From Symploca sp. SIO1C2 (GTDB lineage: Bacteria > Cyanobacteriota > Cyanobacteriia > Cyanobacteriales > Coleofasciculaceae), in assembly GCA_010672925.1 (NCBI GenBank), contig JAAHFP010000003.1, positions 162,702 through 226,701 of the forward strand: a DNA stretch of 64,000 nucleotides, given 5' to 3'. The position numbers and the translations under genes are program-made. Shown one piece after another: positions 8,279 to 18,221 of this stretch; within the stretch, counting starts at the first letter, position 1; the number at the start of each line of letters is the position of its first letter. Under the pieces are notes generated by a model, which saw only the letters and a list, made by a program, of their open reading frames with translations, ran no database searches and was not told the DNA's origin.

Positions 8279-8544
8279 GTAGGGGCGGGTTCACCCAAAA
8301 CTGGGCACTCTGAGCGATAATTTAGCTAAACCCGCCCCGGCGAGTGAAGTTAAATAGGGCGTGGGATTTCTAGCCCGTTGTTCAAAAAATTATCAATTCT
8401 CCCTTTTTTCTCTATTTCCCCACACTTTCCACAACTTTAGCAAGCTCACCCCACCCCAGCGGCGAAGACACCCATTTGCCCACCGGGGCGGGTTTAGGTT
8501 ATTGGCTGGTTGAACCGAAAGATTTTAGGTGAACCCGCCCCTAC
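8279..8544. repeat. Two inverted copies of a small GGGGCGGGTT repeat element
   Basis: Copy A (8279-8340) starts GTAGGGGCGGGTTCACC and ends CTAAACCCGCCCCGG. Copy B (about 8482-8544) is the same kind of unit in reverse, ending GGTGAACCCGCCCCTAC. Each copy is itself an imperfect inverted repeat of about 62 bp, as expected of a miniature element. Between them (8341-8481) I see no gene. They form most of the unassigned 8125-9186 interval. Confidence 0.7.
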
Positions 8545-8704
8545 CATATATTTGGTGCTAGATTTAATTGAGCGATCGCATCCAGATTACGAGGGTAAAA
8601 TGGCTGAAGCTCTAACATCTGCCCTCGCTGATATGGGACAATCTCCTGGAATGACTTCTGAAGAATTTAATGGCTGGCTCACAAAAGTGTTTGAATGGAA
8701 ATGA
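8545..8704 (+). pseudogene. Short protein relic downstream of repeat copy B
   Basis: An open frame that begins inside repeat copy B continues as LDLIERSHPDYEGKMAEALT and ends GWLTKVFEWK. The last 45 residues look like real coding sequence, while the N-terminal part is repeat DNA. It is probably the 3' end of a gene truncated by the element. I do not recognise the family. Confidence 0.3.
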
Positions 8705-8821
8705 GAGCGATCTAATCAAAATAGAGTAGGCATTGTTTCATAGCTCACGGATACGCTCTAAGTCCATTGTACGGTTTACTTCAACATTGCCAATAATTTC
8801 ATCTATCAAGTCAGGAGTATC

Positions 8822-8930
8822 ATACCAAATCCGGTTACAACAGAGCCGTTTTGAGCAAACCGTGAAATCCCTGTAGAGACGCGCCATGGCGCGTCTCTAC
8901 AATGTGGAGATAACGGATTGGTGTATACCG
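8822..8930. repeat. Palindromic miniature element with 30-bp perfect core palindrome
   Basis: The core at 8872-8901 is a perfect 30-bp palindrome: TGTAGAGACGCGCC followed by its complement. It is flanked by imperfect inverted arms, ATACCAAATCCGGTTA on the left and AACGGATTGGTGTAT on the right. This looks like a folding miniature element. No coding sequence is evident from 8705 to 9186 apart from this and a heptamer array. Confidence 0.7.
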
Positions 8931-9125
8931 GATTTTGTATAAAGGCGGGTCATGCGATCGCAATGCCAAATTTCAGTATGACTAAAGTTATAGGTTAGGT
9001 AGAAGGAAGTTAAATCCAACGGCATAGGTTCCAGTGTTGAATTACGCGATCGCTAGACCCCTTACGTGAGTAAACTAAGAATCAGCAGCCACACTAGATC
9101 AATAATCGCTTGCCACTTCTTGACC

Positions 9126-9167
9126 AATTCCCAATTCCCAATTCCCAATTCCCAATTCCCAATTCCC
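9126..9167. repeat. Heptamer array AATTCCC, six units
   Basis: Six exact copies of AATTCCC, 20 bp from the 3' end of the holin-like gene. Same class of short tandem repeat as elsewhere in the window. Confidence 0.9.
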
Positions 9168-9186
9168 AAATAAGAAACCCCTTTCC

Positions 9187-9537
9187 TTACCTACCAATTC
9201 CTGTGAGCAAGCCTAGTACACCAGAAACCAAAGACAAAATAATTGCACCAATAAAGGCAGCCCAGAAGCTATTGATCATAAAAGCATTAGGAACCAGGTA
9301 GGCTACCAGAGAAAGCATAACAGCATTAACGACCAAGAGAAACAAACCGAAGGTCACAAAAGTCAGAGGTAAGGTTAAAAACTTGATAACAGGCTTAACA
9401 ATCGCATTAACTAAGCCTAAAACAGCTGCTGTAACGAGAGCATCGGGAAAGCTATTAATATCAAAACCGACTACAAGTTCAGCTGTAATCACCAAGGAGA
9501 CAGCAATAAGTATCCAAGTTAAGAAAAAATTAACCAT
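9187..9537 (-). CDS. Phage-holin-family small membrane protein (four membrane helices)
   Basis: 116 residues, almost entirely hydrophobic, with four predicted helices: about 4-24, 33-53, 57-80 and 88-112. The motif VTAAVLGLVNAIVKPVIKF followed by LTLPLT is the hallmark of the family named mycobacterial 4-TM phage holin superfamily IV (PF04020). Despite the name these are chromosomal proteins of uncertain role and rarely lytic. It is a stand-alone gene, about 130 bp downstream (in transcription) of an unknown acidic protein gene. Confidence 0.85.
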   Translation of the reverse strand: MVNFFLTWILIAVSLVITAELVVGFDINSFPDALVTAAVLGLVNAIVKPVIKFLTLPLTFVTFGLFLLVVNAVMLSLVAYLVPNAFMINSFWAAFIGAIILSLVSGVLGLLTGIGR

Positions 9538-9607
9538 TGTTTTATTTAAACATCAATCAATTGAAATTAAGCAATTTTTATATTTAGTAAGATACATTAT
9601 TAAAACT

Positions 9608-9645
9608 CAAAGTCCCCCTTTCCAAGGGGGATTTAGGGGGATGGG
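9608..9645. repeat. Dispersed hairpin CCCCCTTTCCAAGGGGG
   Basis: AAGTCCCCCTTTCCAAGGGGGATTTAGGGGGAT lies between two minus-strand genes. A near copy in the opposite orientation is at 50731-50764. It may end transcription of the upstream minus-strand gene, though its dispersion points to a repeat family. Confidence 0.6.
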
Positions 9646-9664
9646 GGTAATTAAAAAATCTTAA

Positions 9665-10195
9665 TTAAGCACCAGCTACAACAAAGTCAACTTCATCTGT
9701 ACCGTCAGTTTCACCTTGTCCAGATGTGATTTGCTCACCATTCACTTCAATAGCAAAAGGTGTGCTATCTAAGCCTGGTAAGTTATAGTCAGTTGCATCC
9801 TCTGTATAACCTACACTAGCTATCATTTGGCGACCTGCATCTGTATACAGAAAAGCCAACATTTGATTCTTTTCTTTTTCATTATCGCGAGCCCAAATAA
9901 CCATGCATTGTTGGTCTTGATAATCAAATACCTTAGGAGCACGAGTAGGAACGTAACGACCTGGAGCCCCAAAACTAGCATCAAGGAACTCTTGAACGGA
10001 ACTATCTTCTACATTCGCATAAGCAACTTCTTCTGAAGATATTGCTGCTATAGCCTCATCCTCTTCTGCTTCATCTACTTCTGGGACTTCTTCTTCTTTA
10101 TCACGGTTGCGGAAATAATCCACTGCCATTTTAGTCCCAATTCCACCAACTGCGGCTACACCAGCACCGATTAGAATATTACGCAGTTTACTCAT
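9665..10195 (-). CDS. Unknown protein with N-terminal hydrophobic helix and acidic linker
   Basis: 176 residues that I do not recognise. A short Gly/Ala-rich hydrophobic segment (LRNILIGAGVAAVGGIGTKM, about residues 4-23) may anchor it or act as a membrane helix. It is followed by a strongly acidic linker (KEEEVPEVDEAEEDEA). A folded C-terminal part of about 110 residues is rich in aromatic and acidic residues, with DYQDQQCMVIWARDNEKEKN as its clearest block. The codon pattern looks genuinely coding, and the gene is flanked by AT-rich DNA. No operon partner is evident. Confidence 0.6.
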   Translation of the reverse strand: MSKLRNILIGAGVAAVGGIGTKMAVDYFRNRDKEEEVPEVDEAEEDEAIAAISSEEVAYANVEDSSVQEFLDASFGAPGRYVPTRAPKVFDYQDQQCMVIWARDNEKEKNQMLAFLYTDAGRQMIASVGYTEDATDYNLPGLDSTPFAIEVNGEQITSGQGETDGTDEVDFVVAGA

Positions 10196-10609
10196 TGTTT
10201 ATCTCAAAGTAAGTTTATTTTGCTGCTCAAAAAAAGCAAACTATTTAAGATTATAAGATTTAGATTTTTTAACGTCAAAATTTATGAATTCGTAACCTTT
10301 CCTTAAGGTTAAATAAAGATTTAATTTTCGTAAAGAATATTTTGTTTAAGTTTTACTACTTTCTTTAATTTGAAAGAGATGCTAATAATCTGAAGGTAGA
10401 AGGCAGGAGACAGGAGGCATAAGGCAGGAGAAAAAATATAGCAAAAGGCAGAGGGCAGAGGGCAGTTCGGCAAAGCCGTTGCCGCAGGCTAGGCAGAAGG
10501 GAAGAGATTGACTGGTAAAGGTTTCAACATTTTGCGTTGTCCTAATCGCCCTGGCGACTGCTATATTTGCTGGGCTAACCCACCCCCCAACCCCCTCCCA
10601 GGAGGGGGA
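10196..10609. other. AT-rich intergenic region then repeat-derived DNA, no gene seen
   Basis: 10196-10380 is AT-rich and may hold the promoter of the unknown protein gene; no clear -35/-10 pair can be singled out. 10390-10500 is made of short AGGCAGAGGGCAG-like repeats. No open frame here looks coding. Confidence 0.5.
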
Positions 10610-10789
10610 GGTTCTAGTTCCCCTGCTGAGGAAAGAGGAGGGGGAGGTTCTAGTTTCCCTGCTGAGGAAAGAGGAGGGGGAGGTTCTAGTTTCCCTGCTG
10701 AGGAAAGAGGAGGGGGAGGTTCTAGTTCCCCTGCTGAGGAAAGAGGAGGGGGAGGTTCTAGTTCCCCTCCTGGGAAGGTTTAAGGGTGG
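10610..10789. repeat. 36-bp minisatellite, five units
   Basis: Units start with GGTTCTAG at 10610, 10646, 10682, 10718 and 10754. Each unit reads GGTTCTAGTTCCCCTGCTGA and continues GGAAAGAGGAGGGGGA. The array is bracketed by AACCCACCCCCCAACCCCCTCC on the left (shown in part) and GGGTGGGTT on the right, the ends of a dispersed C-rich repeat found also at 29781-29910, 51745-51780 and 56031-56150. Because 36 is a multiple of three, repeat peptides can be read on both strands, but no start or promoter supports translation. Confidence 0.85.
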
Positions 10790-10840
10790 GTTGATGCCCA
10801 TACACCAATAGCGATCACATCTCCTTCTCATCCTTCAAAT

Positions 10841-12814
10841 TTATTCTTCTGAAGTTGTTGCTGTCTCTGGTGGCGTGATTTCCTCTACCGAAGCGGGAGA
10901 TTCACTGGGAGTAACTACCTCCTCTGCTAATACTGACAAATCTGTTTGCTCCTCAGAATCAGCTTCGGGTAAGGGAGCTTCCTCTTCTGAAGTCGCTGTT
11001 GCCTCTGGTGGAGTAATTTCTTCTACAAAAGCTTCCTCTTCACTGGGAATAACAGCATCCTCCGATATTGGTGCATCATCTTCTAATTCCTCAGGAATAA
11101 TTACAGCTTCCGATAAGGGAACTTCCTCTTCTGAAGTTGCTGTTGTCTCTGGTGGAGTGATTTCTTCTACTGAAGCTTCCTCTTCACTGGGAATAACTGA
11201 ATCCTCCGATATTGGTGCATCATCTTCTAATTCCTCAGGAATAACTACAGCTTCCGGTAAGGGGGCTTCCTCTTCTGAAGTCGCTGCTGGGTCTATTGGA
11301 GTAATTTCTTCTACTGAAGAAGGAGCCTCACTAGGGATAATTGTATCTTCCGGTACTGGTATTTCCTCCAATTCTTCGGGCACAACAGGTGCAGGTTGCG
11401 GATCCTCACGCTTCACCAATTTTATAACGCGCTCCAAGAAACCACCAAATATATTCTTTTTAGGCTCTAATACTGGTTCTGATTCTTCTACTGGTGCTGG
11501 AGATTCATCGGGAATTACTGATTGCTCTAACTCTGATGTCTCTTCTGGTAATTCAGGAGCAACAGATGTGTCCTCTTCCTCCTCTGAAACAATAGATGCT
11601 TCCTCTAGGGATTCAGGAGCAACATATATGTCCTCATCCTCTTCTGGAATAATAGATGCTTCTTCTAGGGATTCCGGAGCAATAGATGCTTCCTCTTCCT
11701 CTGGAACAATAGATGTCTCTTCTAGGGATTCAGGAGTAACAGATGCTTCCTCTTCTTCCTCTAGAACAATGGATGCTTCTTCTAGTGGTTCAGAAACAGT
11801 AGATGCTTCTTCCTCTAGAATAACAGCCGGTTCAGGGGAAGGCTCCTCCACTTCCTCTAGTTCTTCAGTTAACTCTGTGGCAGCTGGCTGCGGTATGGTT
11901 TGGTAATTGGGTTCTATTATGCTACGAGCGACTTCTAACCCTAGTTCACCACGTACTAGCTGAGAAAGAGTATCTTGGCCTTCGGGTTCATAGCTAATTA
12001 GCCGCACCGTGTCATTAAAAACATTTTTGACAGGATTTCCTTGCTCATCTAGAAATTCCAAATGTACCCAGTTTTTACCCGGCTTAAATCCTTTAAGATA
12101 AAAAGGCTGCCAGTTATCAAGAACAAAGCTTTGACCATTTACTGTGACCCTAATTCGCCAATCAACGATCTCATCCTCAGAATTTTCTGCTGCAACTAGG
12201 TGAAGTGGAGCATTAGTTAGGTAGAAATCCAGCATAATTGGTTGAGCTCCATAACTACCTTGAGGATGATTATAAGTAAGTATTGGTAAAGCTGGATCAG
12301 GATTGTTATCGGTAGTTTTGGTAAAGAGGTGAAAGGTAGTTTGGGCGTAAGCACCTTCATTTTTAAAGCTCTCATGCCAAGGACGAGAAGCAAATACTCT
12401 GAGAGTGTGGGTTCCAGGGGATAAATCTTCAAAAACTAGAGGTTTATCTAACTCATAAACCTCCCTATGAATCTGATTATCTAGGAGCACATGGAGGTGG
12501 AGACCCAAACCTAACTTGGGATCTTGGAAAATTGGTAGATCTTGAACCTGGAATTCTACCTTGACAGTATTATCCTGGAGAACTTCATCAAATGTGGGGC
12601 TAAGAATTGCCACTTGAGGCTGGTAAGCGTCCAAGCTTTGATTGAGCTGTTGAATAACTGAGGGTGGTGCTACCTCCGAGAGTTGTTCTGTCCTGGGAGT
12701 AGGGAATGCCTCCTCGGTACTAGGTTCCTGGGATATCTCAATACGATCTTCTCCACATCCCACCAAACCCCAAGCCAAAATTGCTGCCACCAGCAACGAA
12801 AACAGTCTTCTCAC
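10841..12814 (-). CDS. Lipoprotein with long acidic Glu/Pro/Ser repeat tail
   Basis: I place the start at GTG 12814-12812, preceded by GGAGG six bases upstream. It gives a classic lipoprotein signal (MRRLFSLLVAAILAW, then lipobox LVGC). An ATG at 12868 in the same frame would add 18 hydrophilic residues that spoil the signal. Residues about 25-310 are a folded part with two beta-rich segments that resemble each other (FEDLSPGTHTLRVFASRPWH; YLKGFKPGKNWVHLEFLD). The rest is low complexity, built of about 17-25-residue repeats such as PESLEEASIVPEEEEASI. An embedded basic patch (FLERVIKLVKRE) interrupts it. It is probably anchored in a membrane with an extended acidic, proline-containing stalk. 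The role is unknown. Confidence 0.7.
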   Translation of the reverse strand: MRRLFSLLVAAILAWGLVGCGEDRIEISQEPSTEEAFPTPRTEQLSEVAPPSVIQQLNQSLDAYQPQVAILSPTFDEVLQDNTVKVEFQVQDLPIFQDPKLGLGLHLHVLLDNQIHREVYELDKPLVFEDLSPGTHTLRVFASRPWHESFKNEGAYAQTTFHLFTKTTDNNPDPALPILTYNHPQGSYGAQPIMLDFYLTNAPLHLVAAENSEDEIVDWRIRVTVNGQSFVLDNWQPFYLKGFKPGKNWVHLEFLDEQGNPVKNVFNDTVRLISYEPEGQDTLSQLVRGELGLEVARSIIEPNYQTIPQPAATELTEELEEVEEPSPEPAVILEEEASTVSEPLEEASIVLEEEEEASVTPESLEETSIVPEEEEASIAPESLEEASIIPEEDEDIYVAPESLEEASIVSEEEEDTSVAPELPEETSELEQSVIPDESPAPVEESEPVLEPKKNIFGGFLERVIKLVKREDPQPAPVVPEELEEIPVPEDTIIPSEAPSSVEEITPIDPAATSEEEAPLPEAVVIPEELEDDAPISEDSVIPSEEEASVEEITPPETTATSEEEVPLSEAVIIPEELEDDAPISEDAVIPSEEEAFVEEITPPEATATSEEEAPLPEADSEEQTDLSVLAEEVVTPSESPASVEEITPPETATTSEE

Positions 12815-13257
12815 AGTTATCCTCCGGTGATTGTTGCCCAAAACTCCACCTCCTTTTTCTACCGGCATTCTATCCTAAGTAGAGCTGTTGATCGGAACTA
12901 TAGAATAAGTAATTTGAAGCATTAAAAGCATGTCTAATTATGAGCATAGACTCTCATCTATATTGAATTTTGTAACATTTACTAGAATTACTATTGACTT
13001 TTTCTCTAGGAGCTTTCGTATTCAAAGCCAAGTTAGAGCTTAATTTGCCCAAATTTGAATTATTGTTAACTGTGGCTCTAGACTGTCCAAGGCAAGACAT
13101 ATCATCTACAAGAGAAGATATTCCCTTTAATTATTCAAACAAATTTGGGTATATCCTTTCCCAAGGGAAGCATTTTCGTGGTACTTTCCTCCCTATAAAG
13201 TAAAGATTCAACTCCCCTTGGGTATTTCTCAATCCTTGTCTAGAGAGGAGATTCCTT
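12815..13257. promoter_or_regulatory. psaA upstream region
   Basis: 443 bp with no convincing gene. A small open frame at 12994-13203 lacks codon bias and a ribosome site. PsaA mRNAs often carry long 5' leaders, so the promoter probably lies well upstream; TTGACT at about 12991-12996 is a weak -35 candidate. The ribosome-binding site of psaA is GAGAGGAG just before the ATG. Confidence 0.4.
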
Positions 13258-15504
13258 ATGACAATCAGCCCTCCTGAGCGAGAGGCGAAATCTAGGGTGG
13301 ATAAAGATCCGGTACCAGCTTCCTTCGAGAAGTGGGGTAAGCCCGGTCACTTTTCCCGTACCCTAGCAAGAGGTCCAAAAACTACAACTTGGATTTGGGA
13401 CCTCCACGCTGACGCTCACGATTTCGATAGTCATACCAGTGACTTACAAGATATATCTCGGAAAATATTCAGCGCTCACTTCGGTCACTTAGCCGTTGTG
13501 TTCGTCTGGTTGAGCGGTATGTATTTTCATGGCGCTCGCTTTTCTAACTACGAGGCTTGGTTGAGCGATCCGCTCAGTATTAAACCAAGTGCTCAAGTTG
13601 TTTGGCCAGTTGTTGGTCAAGGTATTTTGAATGGCGATGTCGGTGGCGGCTTCCACGGCATCCAAATCACCTCAGGTTTATTCCAGCTTTGGCGTGCTTC
13701 GGGAATTACCAATAGCACCCAGCTGTACGCAACAGCGATTGGTGGTTTGGTAATGGCCGCTCTGATGCTATTTGCCGGTTGGTTCCACTATCACAAGAAA
13801 GCTCCCAAACTGGAATGGTTCCAGAGCGTGGAGTCGATGATGAACCACCATTTAGCAGTGTTGTTAGGTTGCGGCTGCTTGAGCTGGGCTGGTCACCAGA
13901 TCCATGTTTCTCTGCCCATCAACAAGATGCTGGATGCTGGAGTGGCACCAAGTGACATTCCCTTGCCTCATGAGTTGCTCTTCGACACCGCTAAGATGGC
14001 AGAACTGTATCCCAGTTTTGCAGAAGGGCTTAAGCCTTTCTTCACCTTGAACTGGGGTGTCTATGCCGACTTCCTGACCTTCAAGGGCGGTTTGAACCCA
14101 GTTACTGGTGGCTTGTGGTTGTCTGATACTGCTCACCATCACTTGGCACTAGCAGTTCTATTCATTGTTGCTGGTCACATGTACCGTAATACCTACGGTA
14201 TTGGCCACAGCATGAAAGAAATTCTAGAGGCTCATAAAGGTCCCTTCACTGGTGAAGGACATAAAGGTCTCTATGAAATCATGACAACTTCTTGGCATGC
14301 ACAACTATCAGTTAACTTGGCTGTACTAGGTTCCATAACTATTGTTGTGGCTCATCATATGTATGCGATGCCTCCATATCCATACATTGCCACCGACTAT
14401 GCTACCCAGTTGTGCTTGTTTACCCACCATATGTGGATTGGAGCCTTCTGTATTGTGGGTGCTGCTGCCCACGCTGCGATCTTTATGGTGCGGGATTATG
14501 ACCCGGCGCAGAATGTTAACAACTTGCTAGACCGAGTTATCCGTCACCGGGATGCGATCATTTCTCACCTGAACTGGGTATGTATTTTCCTCGGCTTCCA
14601 TAGCTTTGGTCTATACATCCACAACGATACAATGAGAGCTTTGGGTCGTCCCGAAGATATGTTCTCGGATACGGCAATTACACTGCAACCAATCTTCGCT
14701 CAGTGGTTACAAAACCTTCACACCCTGGCTCCGGGAGGAACTGCTCCCAATGCCCTAGCTACAGCTAGCTACGCTTTCGGTGGTGACATTGTGACTGTGG
14801 GTGACAAAGTGGCAATGATGCCAATCACTCTGGGTACGGCGGACTTTATGGTTCACCATGTCCATGCCTTCACCATTCATGTCACCGCTTTGATCCTACT
14901 CAAAGGTGTACTGTACGCTCGGAACTCTCGCTTGATTCCAGATAAATCCCAACTAGGCTTCCGCTTCCCCTGTGATGGTCCAGGTCGTGGTGGTACCTGC
15001 CAGGTATCTGCTTGGGATCATGTTTTCCTTGGCCTATTCTGGATGTACAACTGCATCTCGGTTGTGATTTTCCACTTCAGCTGGAAGATGCAATCTGATG
15101 TTTGGGGCACCTTTGAAGATGGTGATGTCTACACCATTGCTGGTGGTAACTTTGCCGAAAGCGCCATTACCATTAATGGTTGGTTACGTGACTTCTTGTG
15201 GGCACAAGCTTCCCAAGTAATCACCTCCTATGGATCTGCTTTGTCTGCTTACGGCATAATGTTCCTAGCCGGTCACTTCATTTTTGCCTTCAGCCTCATG
15301 TTCCTATTCAGTGGTCGCGGCTACTGGCAAGAACTGATCGAGTCAATTGTTTGGGCACATAACAAATTAAAAGTTGCTCCAAGCATTCAACCTCGCGCTC
15401 TGAGTATCACTCAGGGGCGGGCTGTGGGGGTAGCCCACTACCTCCTGGGAGGAATCGTCACTACTTGGGCGTTCTTCCATGCGCGAATCCTCTTCTTTGG
15501 CTAA
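13258..15504 (+). CDS. psaA: Photosystem I P700 chlorophyll a apoprotein A1 (PsaA)
   Basis: 748 residues, the usual length for PsaA. It is one half of the photosystem I reaction-centre heterodimer, which binds P700, most antenna chlorophylls and the Fx iron-sulfur cluster in the thylakoid membrane. Diagnostic features are the N-terminus with [17 protein letters not shown], eleven hydrophobic helices with many chlorophyll-ligand His residues, and the Fx loop [19 protein letters not shown] (Cys near 571 and 580). It also ends with the expected [11 protein letters not shown]. The start has a good GAGGAG site. psaB follows after 171 bp in the conserved psaA-psaB order. Confidence 0.99.
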   Translation: MTISPPEREAKSRVDKDPVPASFEKWGKPGHFSRTLARGPKTTTWIWDLHADAHDFDSHTSDLQDISRKIFSAHFGHLAVVFVWLSGMYFHGARFSNYEAWLSDPLSIKPSAQVVWPVVGQGILNGDVGGGFHGIQITSGLFQLWRASGITNSTQLYATAIGGLVMAALMLFAGWFHYHKKAPKLEWFQSVESMMNHHLAVLLGCGCLSWAGHQIHVSLPINKMLDAGVAPSDIPLPHELLFDTAKMAELYPSFAEGLKPFFTLNWGVYADFLTFKGGLNPVTGGLWLSDTAHHHLALAVLFIVAGHMYRNTYGIGHSMKEILEAHKGPFTGEGHKGLYEIMTTSWHAQLSVNLAVLGSITIVVAHHMYAMPPYPYIATDYATQLCLFTHHMWIGAFCIVGAAAHAAIFMVRDYDPAQNVNNLLDRVIRHRDAIISHLNWVCIFLGFHSFGLYIHNDTMRALGRPEDMFSDTAITLQPIFAQWLQNLHTLAPGGTAPNALATASYAFGGDIVTVGDKVAMMPITLGTADFMVHHVHAFTIHVTALILLKGVLYARNSRLIPDKSQLGFRFPCDGPGRGGTCQVSAWDHVFLGLFWMYNCISVVIFHFSWKMQSDVWGTFEDGDVYTIAGGNFAESAITINGWLRDFLWAQASQVITSYGSALSAYGIMFLAGHFIFAFSLMFLFSGRGYWQELIESIVWAHNKLKVAPSIQPRALSITQGRAVGVAHYLLGGIVTTWAFFHARILFFG

Positions 15505-15675
15505 CGAAGCTTTAAATTCGGTAGTCAAATCCCAAGTGGGGCACACTTTCTGTGTCTTACCTGTCGAAACCTAAAACGACCTGGAACATCCGTTCCAGGT
15601 GGTTACTCAGAGAGAAAATGAGCAGCTGTGATGGTGTAAGTCTCATATCTTTGCGAGGAGAATTTCCTAAAAAAA

Positions 15676-17877
15676 ATGGCAACAAAATTTCCCAAATTTA
15701 GCCAGGACCTCGCTCAAGATCCGACAACACGTCGAATCTGGTACGGGATTGCTACGGCTCACGATTTTGAAACTCACGATGGAATGACCGAAGAAAATCT
15801 TTATCAAAAGATTTTTGCCTCTCATTTCGGTCACCTCGCGATTATTTTCCTGTGGACCTCTGGCACCCTGTTCCATGTAGCCTGGCAAGGTAACTTTGAA
15901 CAGTGGATTCAAGATCCTCTAAATGTTAGTCCCATCGCCCATGCGATTTGGGATCCTCACTTTGGTGAACCAGCGATAGAAGCTTTCACCCAAGGGGGAG
16001 CTTCTGGCCCGGTAAACATTGCTTACTCCGGGGTTTACCAGTGGTTCTACACCATTGGCATGAGAAGCAACAATGAACTGCACGGTGGTGCAATGTTCCT
16101 CTTGTTGTTGTCTGCTATCTTCCTGTTTGCGGGTTGGCTACACTTGCAGCCGAAGTTCCGTCCTAGCCTGTCCTGGTTCAAAAATGCTGAGTCTCGCCTG
16201 AACCACCACTTAGCTGGTTTATTTGGAGTGAGTTCTTTGGCATGGACTGGACACCTAGTTCACGTCGCTATCCCTGAATCTCGCGGACAGCACGTAGGCT
16301 GGGATAACTTCCTGTCCACTCCACCCCACCCAGCAGGTTTAGCACCGTTCTTCACAGGAAACTGGGGTGTTTATGCCCAGAATCCAGACACAGCTGGTCA
16401 CATTTTCAGCACCTCTGAAGGCGCTGGTACAGCAATTCTGACCTTCTTGGGTGGCTTCCATCCCCAGACTGAGTCCTTGTGGTTAACGGATATTGCTCAT
16501 CACCACCTGGCGATCGCAGTGATCTTTATCATTGCTGGTCATATGTACCGGACGAACTTCGGTATTGGTCACAGCATTCAGGATATTCTTAATGCTCACA
16601 AGCCACCTAGTGGCAAGTTAGGGGATGGCCATAAGGGGCTTTACGATACCCTGAACAACTCTCTCCACTTCCAACTGGGATTGGCACTCGCCTGCCTGGG
16701 AGTTGTTACTTCCTTAGTGGCTCAGCATATGTACTCCATGCCGCCTTACGCCTTCTTGGCGCAAGATGAAACCACTATGGCGGCACTGTACACTCATCAT
16801 CAGTACATTGCTGGTTTCTTGATGGTTGGAGCATTTGCTCACGGAGCCATCTTCTTTGTGCGGGATTATGATCCAGAAGCCAACAAAAACAATGTGTTGG
16901 CTCGGATGCTAGAGCATAAAGAAGCTCTAATCTCTCACCTGAGCTGGGTAAGTCTCTTCTTGGGCTTTCACACTCTGAGTCTTTATGTTCACAACGACGT
17001 AGTAGTTGCCTTTGGTACTCCTGAGAAGCAAATCCTGATTGAACCTGTATTTGCTCAGTGGATTCAAGCTGCCCACGGAAAACTGCTATACGGCTTTGAC
17101 AACCTGCTTTCTAATTCTGATAGCCTTGCTTCTGGTAGTGGCGCTGCTTACCTACCTGGCTGGCTGGATGCAATTAACAGTGGCTCTAACTCCCTGTTCT
17201 TGACCATTGGTCCTGGCGATTTCTTGGTACACCATGCGATCGCACTAGGTCTGCATACCACTGCCCTAATCTTGATTAAAGGTGCATTGGATGCCCGTGG
17301 TTCCAAGCTAATGCCCGACAAGAAAGATTTCGGTTATGCCTTCCCCTGTGACGGTCCTGGCCGTGGCGGTACCTGCGATATCTCTGCTTGGGATTCCATG
17401 TACTTAGCGGTGTTCTGGATGCTAAACACCTTAGGTTGGCTTACCTTCTACTGGCATTGGAAGCACTTGGGAGTCTGGGAAGGCAACCTTGCTCAGTTCA
17501 ATGAGAATTCCACCTACCTTATGGGTTGGTTCCGGGACTACCTCTGGGCAAACTCTGCTCAGTTGATTAACGGTTACAATCCCTATGGTACAAACAACCT
17601 GTCAGTCTGGGCTTGGATGTTCCTATTCGGGCATCTGGTTTGGGCAACTGGTTTCATGTTCTTGATCTCTTGGCGGGGTTACTGGCAAGAGTTGATCGAA
17701 ACTTTAGTCTGGGCACATGAGCGTACACCTCTAGCTAACTTGATTCGCTGGAAGGATAAGCCGGTTGCTCTGTCTATCGTTCAGGCCCGTTTAGTTGGTC
17801 TAACCCACTTCGCTGTTGGCTACATACTAACCTACGCGGCGTTCCTGATTGCCTCAACTTCTGGTATATATGGCTGA
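15676..17877 (+). CDS. psaB: Photosystem I P700 chlorophyll a apoprotein A2 (PsaB)
   Basis: 733 residues. It is the partner of PsaA in the reaction-centre core. It begins [20 protein letters not shown], has the typical [20 protein letters not shown] segment, and carries the second half of the Fx site in [19 protein letters not shown] (Cys near 557 and 566). The ribosome site is GAGGAG at about 15655. A strong stem-loop terminator follows at 17914. The two psa genes are most likely one transcript. Confidence 0.99.
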   Translation: MATKFPKFSQDLAQDPTTRRIWYGIATAHDFETHDGMTEENLYQKIFASHFGHLAIIFLWTSGTLFHVAWQGNFEQWIQDPLNVSPIAHAIWDPHFGEPAIEAFTQGGASGPVNIAYSGVYQWFYTIGMRSNNELHGGAMFLLLLSAIFLFAGWLHLQPKFRPSLSWFKNAESRLNHHLAGLFGVSSLAWTGHLVHVAIPESRGQHVGWDNFLSTPPHPAGLAPFFTGNWGVYAQNPDTAGHIFSTSEGAGTAILTFLGGFHPQTESLWLTDIAHHHLAIAVIFIIAGHMYRTNFGIGHSIQDILNAHKPPSGKLGDGHKGLYDTLNNSLHFQLGLALACLGVVTSLVAQHMYSMPPYAFLAQDETTMAALYTHHQYIAGFLMVGAFAHGAIFFVRDYDPEANKNNVLARMLEHKEALISHLSWVSLFLGFHTLSLYVHNDVVVAFGTPEKQILIEPVFAQWIQAAHGKLLYGFDNLLSNSDSLASGSGAAYLPGWLDAINSGSNSLFLTIGPGDFLVHHAIALGLHTTALILIKGALDARGSKLMPDKKDFGYAFPCDGPGRGGTCDISAWDSMYLAVFWMLNTLGWLTFYWHWKHLGVWEGNLAQFNENSTYLMGWFRDYLWANSAQLINGYNPYGTNNLSVWAWMFLFGHLVWATGFMFLISWRGYWQELIETLVWAHERTPLANLIRWKDKPVALSIVQARLVGLTHFAVGYILTYAAFLIASTSGIYG

Positions 17878-17913
17878 TAAAATTAGCTGAAAACTAGCAT
17901 TGTAGGTAAAACT

Positions 17914-17946
17914 AAATCCCCTGCCAATTAGTGGTAGGGGATTTTT
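17914..17946 (+). terminator. Rho-independent terminator of psaAB
   Basis: AAATCCCCTGCCA, loop ATTAG, TGGTAGGGGATTT then a T-run. It is a 13-bp stem with one G-U pair, located 37 bp after the psaB stop. Confidence 0.85.
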
Positions 17947-18030
17947 AATTGCTAGTGTAATCTTGCCAGTTTGTCTGGTAAATCTGTCCTCTGCCTATCC
18001 TTCAAGATAATGAGGCGTAACTCTGCAAAA

Positions 18031-18060
18031 AAAATACCCCACTCAAAGGTGGAGTATTTT
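18031..18060 (-). terminator. Terminator downstream of psaI (minus strand)
   Basis: On the minus strand AAAATACTCCAC-CTTTGA-GTGGGGTATTTT is followed by a T-run (plus-strand A-run at 18027-18034). It is a 12-bp stem 48 bp after the psaI stop, well placed to end that transcript. Confidence 0.75.
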
Positions 18061-18107
18061 CTGCAACTAGGTTGGATATTGTGCCTAGTACTAGATTGAG
18101 AATTCAA

Positions 18108-18221
18108 TTAGGCTTCACTCTCAACATAGAGAAAGAAAAGACCCATTACCACAGCAAGCGCAATGGGCAAAAAACCAACTAGCATAGGGGTCAAGAATGA
18201 AGCAGCGTAGGTACCTGTCAT
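18108..18221 (-). CDS. psaI: Photosystem I subunit VIII (PsaI)
   Basis: A 37-residue membrane protein starting MTGTYAASFLTPMLVGF and ending GLFFLYVESEA. One hydrophobic helix spans about 9-31. The C-terminal VESEA and the N-terminal YAAS(F/Y)L match cyanobacterial PsaI. PsaI sits at the trimer-forming domain of photosystem I beside PsaL and helps its assembly. An AGGA ribosome site lies upstream of the ATG. The gene is on the minus strand, divergent from psaL across a 288-bp spacer, and has its own terminator. Confidence 0.93.
   Translation of the reverse strand: MTGTYAASFLTPMLVGFLPIALAVVMGLFFLYVESEA

Noticed and set aside
10875..11906. 343-codon plus-strand open frame rich in Ser
   Set aside because: Antisense of the acidic repeat lipoprotein; the Ser/Gly bias is the complement of the Glu/Pro/Ser codons.
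12994..13203. 69-codon frame upstream of psaA
   Set aside because: No ribosome site, no family, and it lies in the expected psaA leader region.
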